A program made the position numbers and the translations under genes. This document shows, in pieces, positions 28,157 to 35,322 of a DNA stretch of 64,000 nt (within the stretch, counting starts at the first letter, position 1; each line of letters begins with the position of its first letter). Below the pieces are notes generated by a model. That model searched no databases. It was not told the origin of the DNA and was given only the letters and a program-made list of their open reading frames with translations. The DNA comes from an uncultured Clostridia bacterium (GTDB lineage: Bacteria > Bacillota > Clostridia > Christensenellales > UBA1242): positions 1-64,000 of the forward strand of contig CAKVMI010000001.1 of assembly GCA_934772525.1 (NCBI GenBank), given 5' to 3'.

Positions 28157-29437
28157 ATGGAACAAATTTCAAAACTAAAAGAAGGTAGAGTCAATTTTTA
28201 TGCCAGCATAGATACTATTAGAGATAAAAAGACTATGCAGTTTATAGTCGTAAAAGATTTTTCAGGTAAAATTCAATTAACGGTAGATAAAACAGCACAC
28301 CCAGAAGTAGGCGAAGTTTTTAGTAAGCTTTTGAGTGGAGCAACAGTTAAAGTTTCGGGTGAACTAGTTCTTAGTGAGTTTGTAAAACTTGGCGGTCGTG
28401 AAGTTTTGGTGGATGCAGTAGAAGTTACAAGTGTAGCAGATGCCAATCCTATTGCAGATGATAGTGATATAGACCACCGTTTGGACTATCGTTGGATAGA
28501 CCTTAGAACGGATAAAAACCAATTAATGTTTAAGGTTCAAACTTGTTTTACTAACGCAATGAGAGAGTATTTATTAGACAAAGATTTTGTTGAAATTCAT
28601 ACTCCAAAGCTTATTGGTACAGCGTCAGAATCGGGCTCCGAAGTATTTGCTGTAGATTATTTTGGTGGAAAAGCTTATTTAGCCCAAAGTCCACAATTTT
28701 ACAAGCAAATGGCTATGGCGGGTGGACTTGGTAGAATTTTTGAATGTGGCCCAGTATTTAGAGCGGAAAAATCTCATTCAAGAAAGCACGCAACCGAATT
28801 TACAGGCTTTGACCTAGAGTTTTCTAACATAGATAGTTTTGAAGATGTTATGAAGGTTGAAGAAGAACTTTTAACATATGCATTACAAAAGGTTTCAGAA
28901 AAATACGGCGAACAAGTAAAGGAAGTATTTGGTGTAGATGTAGTAGTTCCAAAATTGCCATTCCCACGCATTGATTTAAAGGAATTATATACCGAATTAA
29001 ATACTAGATATGGACTGGTTGTTCCAGAAAGTGAACAAGATGACCTAACAACCGAAGCCGAAAAACTTTGTAAACAATTTTCTATGGAAAAATATGGAAG
29101 TGAATTTTTATTTGTAACCGGTTATGGTGCAAGAAAAAGAGCTTTTTATCATATGAGAAAGGATGGTATTCCTCAAGGATACGACTTAATTTGGAAGGGT
29201 GTAGAAATTACAACGGGTGCACAAAGAGAACATAGATATGATATTTTGTGTGCACAAGCAAAAGAAAAGGGACTAGAAAAGGACGTAGAATTTTACTTGC
29301 AATTCTTTAAATATGGTTGTCCTCCACACGGTGGATTTGGTTTAGGACTAGATAGAATTACTATGAATTTACTAGAACTTGCAAACCTTAAAGAAGCAAT
29401 GTTCTTGTTTAGAGGACCAGAAAGAATTACTCCATAG
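28157..29437 (+). CDS. aspS: Aspartyl-tRNA synthetase, archaeal/eukaryal-like short type
   Basis: The 426-aa enzyme charges tRNA with aspartate. It has an N-terminal OB-fold anticodon domain (about 1-100), then the class II core: motif 1 around FVEIHTPKLIG, motif 2 FECGPVFRAEKS, and motif 3 GFGLGLDRI near the end. It lacks the large GAD insertion of ordinary bacterial AspRS (about 590 aa) and matches the archaeal-type enzyme (about 430 aa). Enzymes of this type in bacteria are often non-discriminating and also charge tRNA-Asn for GatCAB; whether that holds here is inference. The ribosome site AAGGA is distant (about 12 nt). Confidence 0.93.
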   Translation: MEQISKLKEGRVNFYASIDTIRDKKTMQFIVVKDFSGKIQLTVDKTAHPEVGEVFSKLLSGATVKVSGELVLSEFVKLGGREVLVDAVEVTSVADANPIADDSDIDHRLDYRWIDLRTDKNQLMFKVQTCFTNAMREYLLDKDFVEIHTPKLIGTASESGSEVFAVDYFGGKAYLAQSPQFYKQMAMAGGLGRIFECGPVFRAEKSHSRKHATEFTGFDLEFSNIDSFEDVMKVEEELLTYALQKVSEKYGEQVKEVFGVDVVVPKLPFPRIDLKELYTELNTRYGLVVPESEQDDLTTEAEKLCKQFSMEKYGSEFLFVTGYGARKRAFYHMRKDGIPQGYDLIWKGVEITTGAQREHRYDILCAQAKEKGLEKDVEFYLQFFKYGCPPHGGFGLGLDRITMNLLELANLKEAMFLFRGPERITP

Positions 29438-29585
29438 TCGATCTATGTAATGAAAAATTAATATATAGAAACAATAATACACTAATATGTTTAGGGCTTT
29501 GTATAAATTGCACAAATTTTGCAAAATTTCAATAAGCGGTTTATTCATTTTTTGATAAAAATTTGGCACTTTTTTCACAAAACCC

Positions 29586-29614
29586 TTGACATTGGTTTGT
29601 AAATATATTAAAAT
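29586..29614 (+). promoter_or_regulatory. Promoter for rplM-rpsI
   Basis: -35 TTGACA (29586-29591), 17-bp spacer, -10 TAAAAT (29609-29614). Confidence 0.85.
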
Positions 29615-29619
29615 AGGAC

Positions 29620-29709
29620 AGCAAAGTTAATTAAATCAAGTTATTTGGTTTGGCGTCAAACGCTTTTTATTTTGTTAATTATATTAATAATAAAGGAAGT
29701 TTTAAATTT
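29620..29709 (+). promoter_or_regulatory. rplM 5' leader, possible L13 autoregulatory leader
   Basis: About 90 nt separate the promoter from the rplM ATG. A GCGT/ACGC hairpin (near 29654-29664) sits between GTTAATTA and AATTAAC-like flanks (TTAATTAA ... TTGTTAATTA). Low-GC Firmicutes often have an L13 leader motif here; the match is by position and general fold only. Confidence 0.4.
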
Positions 29710-30144
29710 ATGAAAACAACTATGCAAAAACCACAAGAAGTTACAAGAAAATGGTACATCGTTGATGCAGAGGGAGTTGCCCTTGGTCGCCTAGCAAGCC
29801 AAGTAGCAAGTGTATTAAGAGGTAAAAACAAGCCAGAATTTACCCCTAATGTTGATTGCGGAGATTATGTTATCGTTATTAACACTGATAAGGTAGTTCT
29901 TACAGGTAAAAAGATGGAACAAAAGTTCTATCGCCATCACTCAGGTTATGTTGGTGGACTAAAAGAAGTTGGCTATGACAAAATTATGAAGGAAAAGAGC
30001 GACTTCGCAGTTCGTGAAGCAGTTAAGGGAATGCTTCCAAAGAACAGCATTGGTAGAAAAATGATAAAGAAATTAAAAGTTTATCGTGATGCTAACCATG
30101 AACATCAAGCACAACAACCAGAAGTTTTAAATATTGTTAAGTAG
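29710..30144 (+). CDS. rplM: 50S ribosomal protein L13
   Basis: L13 binds 23S rRNA early in 50S assembly. The 144-aa protein has RKWYIVDAEGVALGRLAS at the N-terminus and the GMLPKNSIGRKMIKKLKVY segment typical of L13. ATG 29710 is chosen because AAAGGAAG lies just upstream and family members begin here; an in-frame TTG 60 nt earlier would add an unrelated extension. rpsI follows 14 bp downstream, the usual L13-S9 pair. Confidence 0.98.
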   Translation: MKTTMQKPQEVTRKWYIVDAEGVALGRLASQVASVLRGKNKPEFTPNVDCGDYVIVINTDKVVLTGKKMEQKFYRHHSGYVGGLKEVGYDKIMKEKSDFAVREAVKGMLPKNSIGRKMIKKLKVYRDANHEHQAQQPEVLNIVK

Positions 30145-30158
30145 GAGAAAGGGTAGAT

Positions 30159-30575
30159 ATGGCAAAGAAAATAGCAAATAGCAAAAAGAACCAAATCTGG
30201 GGAACCGGTAGAAGAAAAAAATCTATCGCTAGAGTAAGACTTATTCCAGAAGGAAGCGGAAAAATCGTTGTTAATGGTAAGGATATCAATGAATATTTTG
30301 ACCTTGAAACATTAAGAATTATTGTTCGTCAACCACTAACAATCACCGAAACTGAAGCTAAATATGACGTTTATGCAAATGTTTATGGTGGTGGTCTTAG
30401 CGGACAAGCAGGCGCTATCCGTCATGGTATCGCTCGTGCATTAAGTATGCATGATGAATCATTAAAGCCAGAAATTAAGAAGGCTGGATTACTAACTCGT
30501 GACCCAAGAATGAAAGAAAGAAAGAAATATGGTCTTAAGAAGGCTCGTAAATCTCCACAATTCTCTAAGAGATAA
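30159..30575 (+). CDS. rpsI: 30S ribosomal protein S9
   Basis: S9 is a 30S head protein whose C-terminal tail reaches the P site. The 138-aa product has WGTGRRKKSIARVRL near the start, the GGGLSGQAGAIRHGIARAL signature, and the conserved basic end KKARKSPQFSKR. It follows rplM with an AGGAGAAAGG ribosome site and is closed by a strong terminator. Confidence 0.98.
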   Translation: MAKKIANSKKNQIWGTGRRKKSIARVRLIPEGSGKIVVNGKDINEYFDLETLRIIVRQPLTITETEAKYDVYANVYGGGLSGQAGAIRHGIARALSMHDESLKPEIKKAGLLTRDPRMKERKKYGLKKARKSPQFSKR

Positions 30576-30591
30576 TATTTTAAGTTTATTA

Positions 30592-30626
30592 AAACCACTA
30601 TTGTTTATGCAATGGTGGTTTTTTTG
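30592..30626 (+). terminator. Terminator of rplM-rpsI
   Basis: 12-bp stem 30592-30603 with 30610-30621 (one G-U), 6-nt loop, followed by T-run. The rest of the gap to about 30880 is A/T-rich with nothing recognisable. Confidence 0.9.
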
Positions 30627-30882
30627 ATGCAAAATTTATTATACTTTTATAACTATATATAGTATTTTTAAATTGTAAATGCATAAAAATTTCGAGCAAA
30701 AAGTAACTTTTTAATAGTTAAAATAAGTCAGATTGTTATAAAAAAATGAACAAGTTGTGAGATTTATTTTTGATAAAATAAGCAAAGATTTTGTAAAATA
30801 AAGGTGTTCCCGAGTTTAGAAAAAAATCAAGTAAAATTTAAAAATAATTTATGTTTTTTGCAAATTCGTTTAAAGTGTATAA

Positions 30883-30936
30883 AATCAATATATTGTGTTT
30901 ATTACGCTTTACAAAGACTATATATTGTGTTAAAAT
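30883..30936 (+). promoter_or_regulatory. nrd promoter with two NrdR boxes
   Basis: Two copies of the NrdR box (consensus ACACWATATATWGTGT) lie at 30883-30898 (14 of 16 match) and 30915-30930 (15 of 16). They are 32 bp apart, about three helical turns, the usual tandem spacing. The promoter -35 TTTACA (30908-30913), 17-bp spacer, -10 TAAAAT (30931-30936) has the second box filling its spacer. Repression by the ATP/dATP-sensing NrdR is therefore expected for nrdD and its operon. Confidence 0.85.
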
Positions 30937-31031
30937 TCGTTTGTACACTAAAAATTGACTAGAAAAAGCGTTGCCGGTACGCTAAAATGTTTCGTTTTTA
31001 GTTACATAATTTTTAAACTTAGGAGAACATT

Positions 31032-33422
31032 ATGATTAAATCTGTAATTAAGAGAAATGGAACAACCGTTGATTACGACATCACTAAAATTGAAAATGCT
31101 ATAACAAAAGCAATGCTTAGTTTAGGCTATGGTAATATTCAAGATGTTAAGAAGATGGCAAAAATCACTGAGTTATATCTGACTGAAAAATATACAGATA
31201 CCATTCCAACTGTTGAAAACATTCAAGATATGGTTGAAACTGTTTTGATGAAGAATGGGTATGAAGATGTAGCAAAGGCTTACATTATATATAGAAAAGA
31301 GCATGAAAAGATTAGAAATATTAGTAATACACTAATAGACTATAAAGAAACTGTAGATAAATATTTAAAACTTGCTGACTGGCGTGTAAAGGAAAACTCT
31401 ACTGTTACTTATTCGGTAGGTGGACTAATTTTGTCTAACTCTGGTGCTATTACTGCTAATTATTGGCTAAGTGATGTTTATGATAAAGAAATTGCAGATG
31501 CTCATAAAAATGCAGATATACATATTCATGACCTTAGTATGCTTACAGGGTACTGTGCTGGTTGGTCATTAAAGCAATTAATCACTGAAGGACTAGGCGG
31601 TATTAAGGGTAAAATTGCGTCTACACCTGCATCTCACTTAAGCACATTATGTAACCAAATGGTAAACTTTTTAGGAATAATGCAAAATGAATGGGCAGGG
31701 GCTCAAGCATTCTCATCTTTTGATACCTATCTTGCACCATTTGTAAAAGCGGACAATTTAACATATAAAGAAGTAAAACAATGCATTCAAAGTTTTGTTT
31801 ATGGCGTAAATACACCTTCTAGATGGGGTACTCAAGCACCATTTACAAATATTACACTAGATTGGGTTGTTCCACAAGACTTGGCAGAATTAAACTGCAT
31901 AGTTGGTGGTAAAGAGCAAAACTTTAAGTATAAAGATTGTGTAAAAGAAATGGAAATGGTAAACAAGGCATTTATCGAAATTATGATTGAAGGTGATGCT
32001 AATGGTAGAGGTTTCCAATATCCAATTCCTACATATTCAATTACAAAAACATTCGATTGGTCAGAAGAAAAGGAAAATAACCGTTTGCTATTTGAAATGA
32101 CAACTAAATATGGTACACCATATTTCTCTAACTACATAAATTCAGATATGGAACCTAGCGATGTAAGAAGTATGTGTTGTAGATTGCGTCTAGATTTAAG
32201 AGAATTAAGAAAGAAGTCTGGTGGTTATTTTGGTTCGGGTGAAAGTACTGGTAGCGTAGGTGTTGTAACCATTAATATGCCAAGAATTGCATACCTATCA
32301 AACGATGAAGAAGAGTTCTTTGAAAGACTTACAAAGATGATGGATATTTCTGCAAGAAGCTTAAAAATTAAGAGAGATACCATTACTAAATTACTAGAAA
32401 TGGGCTTATATCCATATACAAAGAGATATTTGGGTTCATTTAACAATCACTTCTCTACGATTGGTTTGGTTGGTATGAACGAAGCATGCTTGAACGCTAA
32501 GTGGATACAAAAAGATTTAACAGACGAAAAGGCTCAAGAATTTACTAAAAAGACTCTTAACTTTATGAGAGAAAAACTTTCAGATTACCAAGAAAAATAT
32601 GGTGACTTATACAATCTAGAAGCTACTCCAGCAGAGTCAACATCATTCAGACTTGCAAAACATGATAGAAAGCGTTGGCCTGAAATTATTACTGCATCTA
32701 ACGATGAAAATGCTCCATATTATACAAACTCATCGCATTTGCCAGTAGGATATACCGACGATGTATTTAAAGCATTAAAAATTCAAGATGAATTCCAAAC
32801 TCTTTATACATCAGGAACAGTTTTCCACACCTTCCTTGGTCAAAGATTAGAGAATTGGAAAGTTACTATGAATTTGGTAAGAAAAATTGCCGAAAACTTT
32901 AGATTGCCATATTATACAATTAGCCCAACCTATTCAGTTTGTGAAACTCACGGGTATATTAATGGCGAGCATGAAACTTGCCCAGAATGTGGCAAACCTA
33001 CCGAAATTTATAGCCGTATAACGGGTTATTATAGACCAGTTGCAAACTGGAATGATGGTAAAACTCAGGAGTTTAAACAAAGAAAGACCTATGATTTATC
33101 GCACTCTACTTTAATTACAGAAGAAAAGGATTGCTGTGCAGAAGAAAGCGCTAAAACCAAAAAGTCTACTAAAAAGGGTGGAATAACCGAAAATACATTA
33201 TTTGGCTCTGCAACATGCCCAAATTGTAAAATGGCTAAGATGCTTTTAGATAAAGCAGGAATTAAATATAACTATATTATTGCATCTGAAAATGCCGAAC
33301 TTGCAAAGTCATTAGAAGTTACTAAGGCTCCTACATTGTTTGCTAAAGTTGGTGGAAAAACTGTTAAACTTGAAAATGTATCTGACATTAAAAAATATAT
33401 AGAAGAAGGAAAGATTAAGTAG
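31032..33422 (+). CDS. nrdD: Anaerobic ribonucleoside-triphosphate reductase with fused C-terminal redoxin domain
   Basis: NrdD reduces ribonucleotides with a glycyl radical. The order is: ATP-cone (about 1-95), ten-stranded barrel with a MCCRLRLDL segment (Cys382-Cys383), a zinc site CETHGY...CPECGK, and the radical loop RITGYYRPV with Gly665. Residues about 715-796 add a separate domain, GSATCPNCKMAKMLLDKAGI with CxxC at 729/732, cis-Pro KAPTLF and a Lys-rich end, like a NrdH/glutaredoxin-type redoxin. Usual NrdD is about 700 aa and many use formate; a built-in redoxin implies thiol-based reduction (inference). ATG follows TTAGGAGAAC. NrdR boxes lie upstream; a flavoprotein and nrdG follow within 5 bp. 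Confidence 0.95.
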   Translation: MIKSVIKRNGTTVDYDITKIENAITKAMLSLGYGNIQDVKKMAKITELYLTEKYTDTIPTVENIQDMVETVLMKNGYEDVAKAYIIYRKEHEKIRNISNTLIDYKETVDKYLKLADWRVKENSTVTYSVGGLILSNSGAITANYWLSDVYDKEIADAHKNADIHIHDLSMLTGYCAGWSLKQLITEGLGGIKGKIASTPASHLSTLCNQMVNFLGIMQNEWAGAQAFSSFDTYLAPFVKADNLTYKEVKQCIQSFVYGVNTPSRWGTQAPFTNITLDWVVPQDLAELNCIVGGKEQNFKYKDCVKEMEMVNKAFIEIMIEGDANGRGFQYPIPTYSITKTFDWSEEKENNRLLFEMTTKYGTPYFSNYINSDMEPSDVRSMCCRLRLDLRELRKKSGGYFGSGESTGSVGVVTINMPRIAYLSNDEEEFFERLTKMMDISARSLKIKRDTITKLLEMGLYPYTKRYLGSFNNHFSTIGLVGMNEACLNAKWIQKDLTDEKAQEFTKKTLNFMREKLSDYQEKYGDLYNLEATPAESTSFRLAKHDRKRWPEIITASNDENAPYYTNSSHLPVGYTDDVFKALKIQDEFQTLYTSGTVFHTFLGQRLENWKVTMNLVRKIAENFRLPYYTISPTYSVCETHGYINGEHETCPECGKPTEIYSRITGYYRPVANWNDGKTQEFKQRKTYDLSHSTLITEEKDCCAEESAKTKKSTKKGGITENTLFGSATCPNCKMAKMLLDKAGIKYNYIIASENAELAKSLEVTKAPTLFAKVGGKTVKLENVSDIKKYIEEGKIK

Positions 33423-33426
33423 TATT

Positions 33427-34341
33427 ATGACAGACATAATAATAGTTGGTGGCGGAATGGCAGGTATGACTGCTGGACTATATGCACTAAGAAACAATAG
33501 AACGGTTAAAATAATTGAAAGAGAAAGCTTTGGCGGGCAGATTGCTAGAAGTCCTAAAGTTGAAAACTATCCAACCGAAAAAAGTATTTCAGGGGTAGAA
33601 CTTTCGGATAAATTGTTTGAGCAAATCACCGAACTTGGTGCAGAATACGAAGTTGAAGATGTTATAAATATTGAAAAAATAGGTAACATTTTTAAGGTAG
33701 TCACCAACTATCATACCTTCGAATGTAAGTCAGTTATTATAGCATCAGGTGTTAAACCTAGAATGTTAAATATTGAAAATGAAGATAAGTTTTTGGGTAA
33801 AGGCGTTTACTATTGTGCGATTTGTGATGGTCCGTTTTATGAAGGTAAGGACGTCACACTAATTGGAGATGCCAATAGTGCATTGCAATACGCATTAATG
33901 CTTGCTGGCTACTGCAAATCGGTACATGTTTGTACATTATTTGATAAATTTTTTGGCGAAAAGGTATTACAAGATGCCGTGCTAAATACTCCAAATATTA
34001 CAGTTACTCATAATTTAAGTGCACAAAAGTTTAATGGTAAGGATAGATTAGAAAGTATAACCTTTAAAAATACAATTACCAACGAAACTTTTGAAGAAAA
34101 GACGGAGGCTGTATTTGTAGCGATTGGACAAGTTCCAGATAATAACGCTTTTAAGGGGCTTGTAGATATTGATAAATCAGGATACATAATATCCGATGAA
34201 AGTTGCAAAACTAAAACCGATGGGCTTTTTGTTGCGGGTGACTGCAGAACTAAGGCCATAAGACAAGTTACAACTGCGGTATCTGATGGAGCAATCGCTG
34301 GAACAAGTGCAAGTCTATATATAAGTTCTATTGGTGAATAG
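33427..34341 (+). CDS. Thioredoxin-reductase-like flavoprotein with altered NADPH motifs
   Basis: A 304-aa TrxR-fold protein. FAD motifs are intact: GGGMAGMTAGLY at the N-terminus and GLFVAGDCRTKAIRQ near the C-terminus. The redox pair is C130-A-I-C133 followed by DG. The NADPH domain is not canonical: the GGGDSA position reads GDANSA (147-152) and the HRR of TrxB is replaced in SVHVCTLFDKF. This resembles ferredoxin-dependent flavin thioredoxin reductases (FFTR) of clostridia, which lost NADPH binding. Lying between nrdD-redoxin and nrdG, it is the probable electron source for the redoxin domain. Ordinary NAD(P)H-dependent TrxB is the alternative. Confidence 0.85.
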   Translation: MTDIIIVGGGMAGMTAGLYALRNNRTVKIIERESFGGQIARSPKVENYPTEKSISGVELSDKLFEQITELGAEYEVEDVINIEKIGNIFKVVTNYHTFECKSVIIASGVKPRMLNIENEDKFLGKGVYYCAICDGPFYEGKDVTLIGDANSALQYALMLAGYCKSVHVCTLFDKFFGEKVLQDAVLNTPNITVTHNLSAQKFNGKDRLESITFKNTITNETFEEKTEAVFVAIGQVPDNNAFKGLVDIDKSGYIISDESCKTKTDGLFVAGDCRTKAIRQVTTAVSDGAIAGTSASLYISSIGE

Positions 34342-34342
34342 T

Positions 34343-35032
34343 ATGAAAATATTAGGTATAGAAAAGGTTTCGTTTGTAGACTACGAAGGAAAGATGTGTG
34401 CAACTATTTTTACGGGTGGTTGTAATTACAGATGTCCGTTTTGCCACAATGGCGGAATTGTGTTAGACAAATACAAAGAAATTAGCGAAGATGACATTCT
34501 GGAATATCTGCGTTCAAGAAAGGGTCTTTTAGACGCAGTCACAATTTCGGGTGGAGAACCAACACTGCAACCCGACTTAAAAGAGTTTATTTTAAAGGTG
34601 CGAGAACTCGGTTTTTTGGTAAAATTAGATACCAACGGCACAAATCCAGATTGCTTAATAGACTTAATAGAAAACAATCTATTAGATTATGTAGCGATAG
34701 ATATTAAAACGAACTTTGGCGATTATAGCAAGGTTTCGGGAGTTCCTAATAGTTTAACCGAGAATGTTAAAAAGAGTATTGAATACCTAAAAAACAGCGG
34801 ATTAGACTACGAACTTAGAACCACTTTAGTTAACGAATTTCATACAAAAGATTCAATAGTTAATATGGCAAAAGAATTAAATGGTTACAAAAGACTATAT
34901 TTACAAAAATTCAAAGAAAGTGCCGATTGCATAAATGCAACAGGGCTTAGCGCAGTGCCAAAAGCTAAAGCAAATGAGTTTGTAGATATTTTAAAAAAGA
35001 CCATATCAATGGTAGAACTTAGGGGCTATTAA
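34343..35032 (+). CDS. nrdG: Anaerobic RNR activating protein (radical SAM)
   Basis: NrdG uses S-adenosylmethionine and a [4Fe-4S] cluster to place the glycyl radical on NrdD. The 229-aa protein has the cluster motif TGGCNYRCPFCHNG (CxxxCxxC) and SAM-binding TISGGEPTLQPD and KLDTNGTNP. The sequence type is that of the TIGR02495-like activases rather than E. coli NrdG. ATG 34343 begins 1 bp after the previous stop, with only a weak ribosome site, which fits coupling; an in-frame TTG at 34331 is an alternative. It ends the nrd operon. Confidence 0.93.
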   Translation: MKILGIEKVSFVDYEGKMCATIFTGGCNYRCPFCHNGGIVLDKYKEISEDDILEYLRSRKGLLDAVTISGGEPTLQPDLKEFILKVRELGFLVKLDTNGTNPDCLIDLIENNLLDYVAIDIKTNFGDYSKVSGVPNSLTENVKKSIEYLKNSGLDYELRTTLVNEFHTKDSIVNMAKELNGYKRLYLQKFKESADCINATGLSAVPKAKANEFVDILKKTISMVELRGY

Positions 35033-35132
35033 TTGTCCTCAAGAAGTCTGGCTTTTAAACAAAAAAAGACCCAAAAGTGAAAAAAACACAACCAAAAAAC
35101 ATACAGCAAATTTTTATTATATTTAATATTTC

Positions 35133-35177
35133 AAAAACGCTCTATCACTTTAAGATACAGGATAGAGCGTTTTTTTG
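35133..35177 (+). terminator. Terminator of the nrd operon
   Basis: A perfect 14-bp stem (35133-35146 with 35161-35174) around a 14-nt loop, followed by T's. Confidence 0.93.
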
Positions 35178-35227
35178 AAAGAAAATCTCTTAAAAATAGC
35201 CAAAATATAAAACTAATGCTAAAAAAG

Positions 35228-35256
35228 TTGATATATTTATGCCGATAGAGTAAAAT
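35228..35256 (+). promoter_or_regulatory. Promoter for the exported-protein pair
   Basis: -35 TTGATA (35228-35233), 17-bp spacer, -10 TAAAAT (35251-35256), giving a leader of about 60 nt. Confidence 0.7.
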
Positions 35257-35322
35257 ATTGGTGTAGAAATATTGCCTAATGTAATTAATGGGCTGTAAAT
35301 AAACTAATTTTGGAGAGTGCTT

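Noticed and set aside
30641..30880. Possible small gene or riboswitch before nrdD
   Set aside because: A/T-rich with stops in all frames and no riboswitch fold that I recognise; only the NrdR boxes and promoter further on are convincing.
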